This document shows positions 17,938 through 28,356 of a DNA stretch of 52,202 nt, piece by piece (positions within the stretch are counted from its first letter, which is position 1; every line of letters starts with the position of its first letter). The translations under genes and the position numbers were made by a program. Source of the DNA: Verrucomicrobiota bacterium (GTDB taxonomy: Bacteria; Verrucomicrobiota; Kiritimatiellia; RFP12; UBA1067); the NCBI GenBank assembly GCA_023269675.1, contig JAHFSX010000043.1, positions 1-52,202 on the forward strand. The letters run 5' to 3'. The notes under the pieces were generated by a model, which saw only the letters and a list, made by a program, of their open reading frames with translations, was not told the origin of the DNA and made no database searches.

Positions 17938-19863
17938 CTACAGCCACACCTCGGGGGAGGCGTCGCTGGGCATGCGCCAGTCGCCCCGCGGCGAGAGATT
18001 GATCGAGCCGACCTTCGGCCCGTCCGGCATGCAGGAGCGCTTGAACTGCTGGCTGAAGAAGCGCTTGAAGAAGAGCTTGAGCCACCGGTCGATCGCGGCC
18101 GCCGTGTAGCTTTGCTTGAAGGCCGTCTCCGCCAGGAAGCGGATCTTCTCATACGGGGCCCCGCAGCGCACAAAGTGGTACAGGAAGAAGTCGTGCAGCT
18201 CGTAAGGGCCGATCACCTCTTCGGTCTTCTGCGCGATCCGCCCCTCCTTGTCCGCAGGCAAAAGCTCGGGAGAGACCGGCGTCGCCAAAATGTCGGTCAG
18301 CGCGGCCGACGTCAGCTCGTTCGAGCGATGCTCCGCCACCCACTGCACCAGGTAGCGCACCAGTGTTTTCGGCACGCCGCTGTTGACCCCGTACATGCTC
18401 ATCTGGTCGCCGTTGTAGGTGCACCAGCCCAGCGCCAGCTCCGAGAGGTCGCCGGTGCCGACCACCAGCGCGCCGAGCATGTTCGCCTTGTTCATCAGGA
18501 TCTGGGTGCGCTCGCGCGCCTGCGTGTTCTCGTAGGCGACGTCGTGCGTCTCGCCGGAGTGCCCGATGTCCGACAGGTGCTGCCGGCACGCGGCCGTGAT
18601 GTCGATCCGCTCCAGCGGTACGCCCAGCCCCCCGCACAGGCGGATCGTGTTGCCCAGCGTGCGCTCGGTCGTGCCGAAGCCCGGCATGGTGATGGCGTGG
18701 ATGCCGGCGCGGTCGAGACCGGCGCGCTCGAACGCCTCGCAGATGACCAGCAGCGCCAGCGCGGAATCGAGTCCGCCGGAAAGCCCCACCACGGCCTGGC
18801 GGCACTCGGCGTGCAAGAGGCGCGTGGCCAGCCCCGAGCTCTGGATCGCGAAGATCTCCTCGCAGCGGCTGTTGCGCGCCGCCTCGTCCGCCGGCACGAA
18901 GGGATGCCGGTCAATGGTGCGCATCAAGCCGTTGCAGGTCGGCACCTCGTCCGCCGCGTCGTAAACGATTCTGCGGGCGGGCTCGGCCAGCGCCGCGCAT
19001 TGCGCGTACGTGGCGTTCTGCCGCCGCTCGAACTTAAGAAAAGCCAGGTCGACGTCCGCCAGGACCAGGTTGGCCTCGCGCTCGAAGCGCCGGTTTTCCG
19101 CCAGCATGCGCCCGTTTTCGGCGATCAGCGCGTGGCCCCCGAAAACCAGGTCCGTGCTGGACTCGCCCGGGCCGGCGCCGGCGTAGACGTACGCGGCCAG
19201 GCAGCGCGCCGACTGCTGCGAGACCAGCTCGCGGCGGTACTCGTGCTTGCCCACCAGCTCATTGCTCGCCGAGAGGTTGCACAGCACCGTCGCGCCGTTC
19301 AGCGCCTGCCGCGTGCAGGGCGGGATCGGGCTCCAGAGATCCTCGCAGATCTCGACGCCCACGCAGCAGTCGGAAACGCCGACCGACTGAAAAATCAGGT
19401 CGGTGCCGAAAGGCACCTCTTCCGCGCACAGGCGGATGGTCTTGGCCTGCGTGCAGACCGCCGAAGAGAACCAGCGCTTCTCGTAGAATTCGCGCGTGTT
19501 GGGCAGATGGGTCTTGGGAACCACGCCGAGAATATTGCCCTGGCGGCAGACCACCGCGCAGTTGAACAGGAGCCCGTCCAGGCGCACAGGCATGCCCAGA
19601 ATGAAAACCGTGTCGAACTGCCAGATTTTTTTGAGAAAAACCTCCAGTCCCTTTTCCGAGGCGTCCAGCAGCGCGGGCTGGAAAAAAAGGTCGGCGCACG
19701 TGTAGCCCGTCACACACAGCTCGGGGAAAACCAGCACGTCCGCGCCGGCCTCGGACGCTTTCTTGGCCAAGGCCGCCATCGAGGCGATGTTCGCGTTCAC
19801 CGCGCCCGGACGGACAACGGGAACCGCCGCCCCCACCCTGCAGTAGCCAAATCGCTCGTTCAT
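17938..19863 (-). CDS. nadE: Glutamine-dependent NAD+ synthetase
   Basis: Amidates nicotinic acid adenine dinucleotide to NAD+ with glutamine as ammonia donor. At 641 residues it is the two-domain glutamine-hydrolysing form. The N-terminal nitrilase-type glutaminase shows the Glu-Lys-Cys triad in 'VFPELCVTGY', 'GVVPKTHLPN' and 'GVEICEDLW'; the C-terminal synthetase has the PP-loop 'VVGLSGGLDSALALLV' and the later 'GTGDLSELALGWCTYNGD'. ATG 19863 begins the conserved N-terminus ('FGYCRVGAAVP'). It follows glutamine synthetase, separated by a strong hairpin terminator, on the same strand; glutamine is substrate for one and product of the other. Confidence 0.95.
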   Translation of the reverse strand: MNERFGYCRVGAAVPVVRPGAVNANIASMAALAKKASEAGADVLVFPELCVTGYTCADLFFQPALLDASEKGLEVFLKKIWQFDTVFILGMPVRLDGLLFNCAVVCRQGNILGVVPKTHLPNTREFYEKRWFSSAVCTQAKTIRLCAEEVPFGTDLIFQSVGVSDCCVGVEICEDLWSPIPPCTRQALNGATVLCNLSASNELVGKHEYRRELVSQQSARCLAAYVYAGAGPGESSTDLVFGGHALIAENGRMLAENRRFEREANLVLADVDLAFLKFERRQNATYAQCAALAEPARRIVYDAADEVPTCNGLMRTIDRHPFVPADEAARNSRCEEIFAIQSSGLATRLLHAECRQAVVGLSGGLDSALALLVICEAFERAGLDRAGIHAITMPGFGTTERTLGNTIRLCGGLGVPLERIDITAACRQHLSDIGHSGETHDVAYENTQARERTQILMNKANMLGALVVGTGDLSELALGWCTYNGDQMSMYGVNSGVPKTLVRYLVQWVAEHRSNELTSAALTDILATPVSPELLPADKEGRIAQKTEEVIGPYELHDFFLYHFVRCGAPYEKIRFLAETAFKQSYTAAAIDRWLKLFFKRFFSQQFKRSCMPDGPKVGSINLSPRGDWRMPSDASPEVWL

Positions 19864-19889
19864 CGGTGTGACCGCACTTCCTTGCCACT

Positions 19890-19930
19890 GGAAACAAACA
19901 CGCCCGGACCGGGGCAAACCGGTCCGGGCG
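19890..19930 (-). terminator. Terminator of glutamine synthetase III gene
   Basis: CGCCCGGACCGG (19901-19912) and CCGGTCCGGGCG (19919-19930) form a perfect 12-bp stem with a 6-nt loop. On the minus strand it is followed by 'tgtttgtttcc', fitting intrinsic termination after the 19955-22126 gene; partial read-through would feed nadE. Confidence 0.75.
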
Positions 19931-19954
19931 TCTTCTGTTGAGCCCCGACCGGCC

Positions 19955-22126
<2,172 letters not shown>

Positions 22127-22189
22127 GTGCTTTCTCCGATTGTGACGTTTGTGCAGGTTAGAAAAACAATTTTGAACGTTTGTTTCTAC

Positions 22190-22204
22190 GCACAATACGT
22201 GCCA
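22190..22204 (-). promoter_or_regulatory. Candidate sigma-54 promoter of glnN
   Basis: On the minus strand TGGCACGTATTGTGC has GG and GC dinucleotides spaced as in the -24/-12 consensus TGGCAC-N5-TTGC; only the first T of the -12 element differs. The start site would be about 50 nt before ATG 22126, ahead of the GGAGAAAG ribosome-binding site. A role in nitrogen-regulated glutamine synthetase fits, but a sigma-54 gene is not in the window. Confidence 0.6.
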
Positions 22205-22244
22205 GTTTTGACAACTATTTTTAAAGTGCTGATGTTAAATGCCT

Positions 22245-22329
22245 TGTGACAAACAATTAAAAACTCCGCTCACTGCCGGGGTAGACTAAAACGTTCGATT
22301 CCGTGCCCGCCAGAAACAATTTTGTCACA
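22245..22329. promoter_or_regulatory. Inverted TGTGACAAA pair upstream of glnN
   Basis: TGTGACAAA occurs at 22245-22253 and as its reverse complement TTTGTCACA at 22321-22329, in an AT-rich 248-bp gap. Relative to the candidate sigma-54 start they lie about 65 and 140 bp upstream, where enhancer-binding activators usually sit. Related AAACAATTTTG phrases flank them (near 22164 and 22313). No known NtrC consensus is present, so the regulator is unknown. Confidence 0.45.
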
Positions 22330-22374
22330 TTTCAACCGCCCGGCGCCACCCGGCGACGGGGTCCGCGGCCCGCG

Positions 22375-23766
22375 TCACCCCTGCGGGAACAGGTTCTCGT
22401 AGTGCGGCATGGCCGCGAAAATGCCGCCGCTCTTCGCGTAGTAGTCCGCGTCCAGGTTGAACACGCCGCGCTCGGTCCTGGACCAGGGCGCGTCGGGGAA
22501 CGGGTGATGGCTGCGCATGGCCTCCCAGTTGCGGTAGTTCTGGTGGCCGTTGGTCTCGAGCAGGCCGAGGCCCTCCAGCCCCGGGAACGACTTCAGCCGC
22601 GCCGCGACGTTCTTGTTCCACTCCACCAGAATCGGGTTGACCGTCAGGTCGGCGCAGAAGCAGGGCACATCCTTCTCGTGCGCCACCTGCGCGATCTTCA
22701 TGGTCATGCTCAAGGTTTTCGCGATGGCCTTGAGCGCCATGGCCCGGTAGCCCATCTCGATGCGTTTCAGGGCGTCCTTGTCCGTGTGCGCGCTCTCGTC
22801 CGATGCCAGGCGCACGGGGACGTCGTGCACGTCGATCTCGTACTCCTCGTCGAAGGGCTCCTCGATGATGGCGATCTGCTCGAACGCGCCGATCTTCTTG
22901 ATATGGTCGATCAGCCGCAGCAGCGTCTCCTTCTTCTCGTAACGGCCGTTCGCGTCGAAATAGTAGGGCAGCCTGCCGCTCTTCGTATAGGGGGTGCGGC
23001 AGCCGTCGAGCGCCGCGTGGATGGCGCTCACGCGGGCCATGTCCTTCTCCAGCATCTCCTCCTGCGTCCCCTTCTGTCCGATCTTGATCTTCATGAAGAA
23101 GGAGCCCGCCTGGACCGCCTGCTTGATCTCTTCGATGGGAATCGTGTAGGCCATCAGCGGGATCGACGCCGCCTTCGGGTGGTGTTCCGACAGCGCGGGC
23201 TTGTATGCCGCGGGGATCAGCCCGTCGAAGGTCGTGATGTTGTTCTCCTTGGCGAAGAGCAGCCACGCCGCGTTGTCCACGCCCACCAGCGCGTTCAGCG
23301 CGAAGGTCTGGCGCAGCTTCGGCAGGCCGGTAATCTGCTGGCCGTACGCGTACACCTCTTTGAACAGCTCGTCGTTGAGCGCGACCGGGTCGCTGAACGT
23401 CCGTCCCTTCAGGATCTTCAGGGCGTAGGCGGTCATGGCGAACATCAGCGCGTTTCCGCCGGCCTCGGAGTTGGCCGCGAACACCTTGGCGTCGCTCCAG
23501 AGCGTGCTGTGGGTGCAGAGCCCGATGCCGCGCGCCCCGCCCGTGCTCCGGATCATCGCCGCGCTCTGCCAGATGTTGGTCAGATAGCCGCCCTTGAATC
23601 CGAACGGGCGCAGCAGCGGCTCGCGCTCGAACTCGCACCCGGTATCCGCCACCGTGATCGTCTTGAGCGGCGCCTTCGCGTCCGCCGCCCGCGCCGTCCC
23701 GGCCCCGCCGGCCATCACCCCGCCCGCCGTCAGGGCGGACGCCTTCAAAAAAGCTCTGCGATTCAT
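22375..23766 (-). CDS. Tat-exported enolase-superfamily (mandelate racemase-like) protein
   Basis: Member of the enolase/mandelate-racemase/muconate-cycloisomerase superfamily, which abstracts the alpha-proton of a carboxylate (sugar-acid dehydratase, racemase or cycloisomerase). 463 residues. A twin-arginine leader (MNRRAFLKASALTAGG) directs export. In the barrel the Lys-x-Lys of 'FFMKIKIGQ' (Lys226, Lys228) and metal ligands in 'YYFDANG' (Asp271), 'IIEEPFDEE' (Glu303) and 'LASDESA' (Asp323) are present, with Lys346 further on, so the active site looks complete. Its start overlaps the stop of the isomerase gene by ATGA. Substrate unknown; the operon suggests an epimerised or oxidised sugar. 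Confidence 0.88.
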   Translation of the reverse strand: MNRRAFLKASALTAGGVMAGGAGTARAADAKAPLKTITVADTGCEFEREPLLRPFGFKGGYLTNIWQSAAMIRSTGGARGIGLCTHSTLWSDAKVFAANSEAGGNALMFAMTAYALKILKGRTFSDPVALNDELFKEVYAYGQQITGLPKLRQTFALNALVGVDNAAWLLFAKENNITTFDGLIPAAYKPALSEHHPKAASIPLMAYTIPIEEIKQAVQAGSFFMKIKIGQKGTQEEMLEKDMARVSAIHAALDGCRTPYTKSGRLPYYFDANGRYEKKETLLRLIDHIKKIGAFEQIAIIEEPFDEEYEIDVHDVPVRLASDESAHTDKDALKRIEMGYRAMALKAIAKTLSMTMKIAQVAHEKDVPCFCADLTVNPILVEWNKNVAARLKSFPGLEGLGLLETNGHQNYRNWEAMRSHHPFPDAPWSRTERGVFNLDADYYAKSGGIFAAMPHYENLFPQG

Positions 23767-24710
23767 AAGGTGCTCACTCCGGACTTGTCATACTGCGCCG
23801 CGTAGAAGTCGCGCTCGCGTTTCAGTTTTCGCACGGCCAGCGCGCGCCGCTCGCCCTCGGGCAGAGCCTGCTCCTCCTTCGTGAACAGCTCCCACTCGCA
23901 ATGCACCGAGGCGGGCACCGTCAGCTTGAGATCCTTCAGCAGTTTGAAATACTTGTCCCACGGCACCATGCCCTCGCCCGCGAGCACGTCTTCCGGCTGC
24001 CACTTGGCTTTCACTTTGGCCCAGACGAAATCCTTGAGGCAGGCGCTGCGGATGTAGGGCGCGACCAGCTTCATGGCCACGCTCCACGAACCGCCGGACT
24101 CGGCCACGGCGTGGCGCACGTCGTACTGGCAGCCGATCCACTGCGGATCGAGGCCCTTGAGCATGTAATAGATGTCCCAGACCGGGCCGCCGAACAGCCC
24201 GTCGCCCCACGCGTAATGGTTCTGATAACAGCCCGTGATGCCGCAGGCCTTGTTGAGCGCCTCCAGCGCGGCCATCGCCTTGTGGTTCTTCGCGATGGAG
24301 CCCTCCACGCCCAGCGCCTCGTCGTAGCGCACATAGCCCATGCGGTAGAGCTTGACCCCGCACTGCGCCGCGGTCTTCAGGACCCGCTCCGCCAGCGGCT
24401 CGTCCGCCGCCGTGATCGCGGTCACCATCATCTCGACCTTGAGCCCCTGCTTGCGGGCGGCCTCGACCGCGCGCGGCAGATCCTGCTCCACCTTCGCGGG
24501 GTCGACGTGGCCCTTGGGGCGGACCGAAAGGTCGATGCCGCCGTAGCCCGCCTGCGCCAGCGTTTCCGCCAGCGCGTCGTAACCCAGCCACTGCAGCGGC
24601 TTCGAGAAGGTGTGCAGACACACCTTGCCTGCCGCCTGCTGCGCCCGCGCGGGCACCGTCAGGCCTCCCGCCGCCAAGGCCGCCGCCTTCAAAAACTCAC
24701 GTCGCTGCAT
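23763..24710 (-). CDS. Tat-exported sugar isomerase/epimerase (AP-endonuclease-2 fold)
   Basis: TIM-barrel protein of the xylose isomerase-like/sugar phosphate isomerase family, 315 residues. A twin-arginine leader (MQRREFLKAAALAAGG) ends near the 'ARAQ' cleavage site. Barrel segments 'LAQAGYGGIDLSVRPKGHV', 'GVKLYRMGYVRYDE', 'YQNHYAWGDGLFGGPVWD' and 'QYDVRHAVAESGGSW' are typical, with the usual Asp/His metal site. Start 24710 is the first residue of the Tat leader. It overlaps the next gene by 4 nt and follows the Gfo/Idh gene by 133 bp. The product may be a 3-keto sugar or its epimer, as in periplasmic keto-sugar pathways; this is inference from gene context. Confidence 0.87.
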   Translation of the reverse strand: MQRREFLKAAALAAGGLTVPARAQQAAGKVCLHTFSKPLQWLGYDALAETLAQAGYGGIDLSVRPKGHVDPAKVEQDLPRAVEAARKQGLKVEMMVTAITAADEPLAERVLKTAAQCGVKLYRMGYVRYDEALGVEGSIAKNHKAMAALEALNKACGITGCYQNHYAWGDGLFGGPVWDIYYMLKGLDPQWIGCQYDVRHAVAESGGSWSVAMKLVAPYIRSACLKDFVWAKVKAKWQPEDVLAGEGMVPWDKYFKLLKDLKLTVPASVHCEWELFTKEEQALPEGERRALAVRKLKRERDFYAAQYDKSGVSTL

Positions 24711-24843
24711 GTCATTTCCCTTTGCTCTCCAGCCATCCGGCGGCACGGAGTGCGCGCCCGACCTGACCCACGCTCCGCTCCCGTTGACCAGCCGTAGCCG
24801 GCAGGGTGGGCGCTCCTGCGCCGCCGTCCCGCTTGCCGGTTTC

Positions 24844-26223
24844 TTACCCGAGCTTCCACGGGGCGCGGTACTCGTAGCTCAGCAGTTCGTTGGCCTTCTC
24901 GCAGTTGGTGAAGCGCTCGGTTTCGGCGTTCCACTCCAGACGCTGCTTCACCTTGACCGCGATGTTGGCGAGATGCGCGAAGCTGGTGGAACGGTGTCCC
25001 TCCTCCAGCGGGCAGAACGGCGCCTGACGCGACTTCATGCAGTCGAGGAAGTTGCGGATCAGGCCGCCCGTGCTGACGGAGCTGCTGCCGTCCGGCAGCG
25101 CCTTCTCCTTCACCACGAAATCTTCGGGCTCCACCTGTTTCTTCCACGTCTGGAACTGCCCGGCGCTGGACGGGATGATCTTGTAGCCCCGCTCGTCCGC
25201 GTACACCACGCCCTTGGCGCCGCGGATCTCGACCTCGCCGTACGGGAAGATCGGGCCGCCGCACGATTCGAGCATGTCGAAGGTGATGAGGCGGCCGGAC
25301 TTGAACTCGAAGGTCACCGCCATGGTGTCCATGATGTCGGCGTCATGGTCCAGAAACTTGCTGCCGTGGGCGGACACCGCGCACGGCGCGGTCTCCTGCA
25401 TCATCCAGCGGATGACGTCGAGATAGTGCACGCCCCAGTTGCCGACCTGCGACGAGAAATCGCCGAACCAGCGGAATTTGTAAGGCGTGATGTTGTACTG
25501 GTAGGGACGGAACGCGCGCGGCCCGAGCCACATGTCCCAGTCGAAATCCTTGGGCGGCTCGGCCGGCTGCTGCCGGCCGATGCCGTTCGGGGACAGGTTG
25601 CTGATGCGCGCCGCATGCGCCACGCAGAGATTGCCCAGCTTGCCGCCATGCAGCTCTTCGGCGAGTTTCCGGTACGAAGGGTTGCCGCGGCGGTTCAGCC
25701 CCACGGCCACCACGCGGTTGCCCGCCTGCTGCGCCTGCACCATCCGCCGCCCCTCGACAATCGTGTTGGTCAGGGGCTTCTCGCAATACACGTCCTTGCC
25801 GGCCTTGAGCGCATCGATGGTGATCAGCGCGTGCCAGTGATCCGGCGTGGCGATGCAGACGGCGTCGATCTCCGGATCGTCAAGCAGCTTCCGGTAGTCC
25901 TTGAACAGCTTGGGCGGCTTCGGGAAGGTCTCGCCGAGCTGCGGGATGCGCTCGCCCAGCTCGTCCTTGTAGCGCTGCGCCACCTTGCTGAAGTCGCGCG
26001 AGAGAAACGGCTCGTACACGTCGCACAGCGCCGCCACCTCGACGTCCGGCTGGGCCATGAACAGGTGCAGCAGCTGCGAACCGCGGTTGCCCACGCCGAT
26101 GAACCCCATGCGGATCTTGTCGTTGGCCCCCACCGCGCGGGCGAACTGCGGCGCCGCGGCGACGCCCGCCGCCGCCAGAGTGCCCGCCATAAAATTCCGA
26201 CGGTTTGTCGTCATCGATTCCAT
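24844..26223 (-). CDS. Tat-exported Gfo/Idh/MocA oxidoreductase
   Basis: NAD(P)-dependent sugar oxidoreductase, 459 residues, with a twin-arginine leader (NRRNFMAGTLAAAGV) as in glucose-fructose oxidoreductase. The Rossmann fold begins 'RMGFIGVGNRGSQLLHLFM'; 'DVYCEKPLT' holds the conserved EKP lysine; 'GNWGVHYLDVIRWMMQE' carries the His of the substrate domain. Export implies a tightly held cofactor loaded before Tat translocation. Start at ATG 26223 is chosen because GGAGG lies 6 nt upstream; it would abut the alternative ATG 26229. First gene of a three-gene unit with the isomerase and the enolase-superfamily protein, a set suited to oxidising and rearranging a sugar from extracellular glycans. 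Confidence 0.92.
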   Translation of the reverse strand: MESMTTNRRNFMAGTLAAAGVAAAPQFARAVGANDKIRMGFIGVGNRGSQLLHLFMAQPDVEVAALCDVYEPFLSRDFSKVAQRYKDELGERIPQLGETFPKPPKLFKDYRKLLDDPEIDAVCIATPDHWHALITIDALKAGKDVYCEKPLTNTIVEGRRMVQAQQAGNRVVAVGLNRRGNPSYRKLAEELHGGKLGNLCVAHAARISNLSPNGIGRQQPAEPPKDFDWDMWLGPRAFRPYQYNITPYKFRWFGDFSSQVGNWGVHYLDVIRWMMQETAPCAVSAHGSKFLDHDADIMDTMAVTFEFKSGRLITFDMLESCGGPIFPYGEVEIRGAKGVVYADERGYKIIPSSAGQFQTWKKQVEPEDFVVKEKALPDGSSSVSTGGLIRNFLDCMKSRQAPFCPLEEGHRSTSFAHLANIAVKVKQRLEWNAETERFTNCEKANELLSYEYRAPWKLG

Positions 26224-26297
26224 CGCCATCCTCCTCTTACCGTGCGCCGATGCCGCTGTGCGCAGCACCAGCACTTTTGAAAGTCATAATGGGCTAG

Positions 26298-26326
26298 ACT
26301 TTAAAGCCTTGGGTTCTTTCATGCAA
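26298..26326 (-). promoter_or_regulatory. Possible promoter of the Gfo/Idh unit
   Basis: On the minus strand TTGCAT (26326-26321) and TAAAGT (26303-26298) are 17 bp apart, about 70 nt before the oxidoreductase start. Moderate match only. Confidence 0.4.
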
Positions 26327-26405
26327 GCCGAATCTGTCTGACGCAGGACCGCCCAAGACAACCGCTCACCTGCTTGCCGCCCGTCGGTTTGCCGGAGGTC
26401 TCGCC

Positions 26406-26433
26406 TTGACCGGTCGCCCATCGCGGCTATACT
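26406..26433 (+). promoter_or_regulatory. Sigma-70-like promoter of larA-like gene
   Basis: TTGACC (26406-26411) and TATACT (26428-26433) are separated by 16 bp, about 57 nt before ATG 26491. GGAGGG at 26480-26485 is the ribosome-binding site. Confidence 0.65.
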
Positions 26434-26490
26434 ATCGCGCCAGTGTGGATTGCGAGGGGCTTCACCCGCGACACTGAATGGAGGGAACAC

Positions 26491-27786
26491 ATGCACATCA
26501 TCCGGCTGCCGTATCATCACACGTATCTGGAGGCTGAGATCCCGGCCCGCCAGGTGCGCGCCGTCCTGACGCCGCCTTGCCATTCGGCCCACGGGGAAAC
26601 CGCCCCCTCGCTGATCACGCAGCAGCGGTGCGTGAGCCAGGCGCTCGACCACCCCATCGGCTCGGCCAGGCTCGAAGAGCTGGCGGCCGGCAAGCGGACG
26701 GCGACCGTGATCACCAGCGACCACACGCGGCCGGTGCCCAGCGCCGTCACCCTGCCATTGCTGCTGGCGCGGCTGCGCCGGGGCAATCCGGACATCGCGA
26801 TCCGCATCCTCGTGGCGACCGGGTGTCACCGCGCCACCACGCCCGCTGAAATGCGCGCCAAGTTCGGCGAGGACGTCGTGAAGCGCGAGACCTTCATCAT
26901 GCACGACTGCGCCGATCAGGGCAGCTTGAGCTACCGGGGCCTCCTGCCGTCCGGCGGCGAGCTGTGGCTGAACACGTGCGCCCTGGACACCGACCTGCTG
27001 GTGGCCGAAGGTTTCATCGAGCCGCATTTTTTCGCGGGTTTCTCCGGAGGGCGCAAGAGCGTCTTGCCGGGCATTGCCGGCCGCCAAACCGTGATGGCCA
27101 ATCACTGCTCCGCCTTCATTGCCGATCCCCGCGCCTGCGCGGGCAGCCTTGAGAGCAACCCCATCCACCGCGACATGCTGTTCGCGGCCGGGCAGGCGAA
27201 CCTGGCCTTCATCCTCAACGTGACGCTCAACCCGGACAAGTCCATCCGCGGCGCCTTCGCCGGCGACCCCGGGATGGCCCACGCCGAAGGCTGCCGGCAA
27301 ATGGCGGAAACCGTCACCGTCCCGCGGGTCCCGGCCGAGATCGTGATCACCAGCAACGGCGGCTACCCGTTGGACCAGAACATCTATCAGGCCGTGAAGG
27401 GGATGACCGCCGCGGAAGCCTGCTGTTCCGAGGGCGGCACGATCATCATGGTCGCCGGGTGCAGCGACGGCGCGGGCGGCGACGCTTTTTACAGGGCCAT
27501 GGCCGAGGCCAAAAGCCCGCAGGCGCTGCTTGAGAGAATCCGGACTGTCCCGCAAAAAGAGACTCCGCCGGACCAGTGGGAATATCAGATCCTCGCGCGC
27601 ATCCTGTCGAAGCACCGGGTGATCCTGGTCACCGACCTCTGCGACGGGACGCTCATCCGGAACATGCACATGGCGCATGCCGCGACCCTGGCGGACGCCA
27701 TACGGATGGCCCTTGAAACCGCCGGACCAGACGCGCATTTCACCATCATACCGGACGGGGTTTCCGTCATCGTGGCTCACCCGTGA
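26491..27786 (+). CDS. larA: LarA-like nickel-pincer racemase
   Basis: Member of the lactate racemase (LarA) family, which interconverts 2-hydroxyacid stereoisomers with a covalently bound nickel-pincer nucleotide; 431 residues, normal length. Key positions match LarA: 'SDHTRPVPS', His113 in 'TGCHRATTP', His179 in 'EPHFFAGFSGG', cofactor-bearing Lys189 in 'GGRKSVLPGIAG', and His205 in 'MANHC'. Cofactor genes larB, larC and larE are absent from the window, so they must be elsewhere. Many LarA homologues act on other 2-hydroxyacids, so the substrate is open; proximity to the exported sugar-acid genes suggests a sugar-derived hydroxyacid. ATG 26491 follows GGAGGG by 5 nt. Confidence 0.88.
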   Translation: MHIIRLPYHHTYLEAEIPARQVRAVLTPPCHSAHGETAPSLITQQRCVSQALDHPIGSARLEELAAGKRTATVITSDHTRPVPSAVTLPLLLARLRRGNPDIAIRILVATGCHRATTPAEMRAKFGEDVVKRETFIMHDCADQGSLSYRGLLPSGGELWLNTCALDTDLLVAEGFIEPHFFAGFSGGRKSVLPGIAGRQTVMANHCSAFIADPRACAGSLESNPIHRDMLFAAGQANLAFILNVTLNPDKSIRGAFAGDPGMAHAEGCRQMAETVTVPRVPAEIVITSNGGYPLDQNIYQAVKGMTAAEACCSEGGTIIMVAGCSDGAGGDAFYRAMAEAKSPQALLERIRTVPQKETPPDQWEYQILARILSKHRVILVTDLCDGTLIRNMHMAHAATLADAIRMALETAGPDAHFTIIPDGVSVIVAHP

Positions 27787-28280
27787 AAAGACGTTCGACC
27801 GGGGCTGGAGTGGCATCTCATAACGGGCTATGTTCGAGTTCGTGTTTGTAGTACCGCCTTCAGGCGGAAAGCGAGGCCGGGTTGACCTGAGATTCCGCCT
27901 AAAGGCGGTACTACGAACGTGTTCACCCTGACGCCGAGGACACCGCCAAGCTCCTCGCCAAGACTCCGCCTAAAGGCGGTACTACGAACGTGTTCACCCC
28001 GATGCCGAGGACGGGCGCTCTCAGGGCGGGCAGACGCGTCCGAGCGCCTGGTCCCCGAGCTTGTCGCGCAGGGCGTCCACGGTGCGGCAGAGCCGCACGC
28101 AGGGTTTGTAGTACCGCCTTCAGGCGGAACGCGAGGCCGGGTTGACCTGAGATTCCGCCTAAAGGCGGTACTACGAACGTGTTCACCCTGACGCCGAAGA
28201 CACCGCCAAGCTCCTCGCCAAGACTCCGCCTAAAGGCGGTACTACGAACGTGTTCACCCCGATGCCGAGGACGGGCGCTC
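27787..28280. repeat. Palindromic repeat cluster between larA and dinB
   Basis: No functional gene. The stretch holds copies of the palindrome CCGCCTNNAGGCGG (TT or TA variants), each flanked by GTAC and 'tactacgaacgtgttcac' or its complement, as a REP-like array of six copies (near 27855, 27896, 27967, 28115, 28156 and 28227). It includes the upstream copy of the dinB 3' end. Confidence 0.85.
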
Positions 28281-28356
28281 TCAGGGCGGGCAGACGCGTC
28301 CGAGCGCCTGGTCCCCGAGCTTGTCGCGCAGGGCGTCCACGGTGCGGCAGAGCCGC
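27844..28356. repeat. 260-bp tandem duplication reaching into dinB
   Basis: Unit 1 (27844-28096) and unit 2 (28104-28356) are nearly identical, with only a few base differences (for example 'ggaaagcg' against 'ggaacgcg' and 'gccgagga' against 'gccgaaga'), at a period of exactly 260 bp. Each unit contains three REP-like palindromes and ends with the last 76 bp of dinB. Near-identity points to a recent event or ongoing homogenisation. Confidence 0.9.
28021..28096 (-). pseudogene. Duplicated 3' fragment of dinB
   Basis: This 76-bp piece is identical to 28281-28356, the last 25 codons and stop of dinB, displaced by 260 bp. It has no start and lies downstream of the intact gene on the same strand, so it is a by-product of the tandem duplication. 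Confidence 0.85.

Noticed and set aside
27838..28356. CRISPR array
   Set aside because: Repeats recur, but the spacing is irregular, the 'spacers' are themselves repeated, one arm is a dinB fragment, and no cas gene is present.
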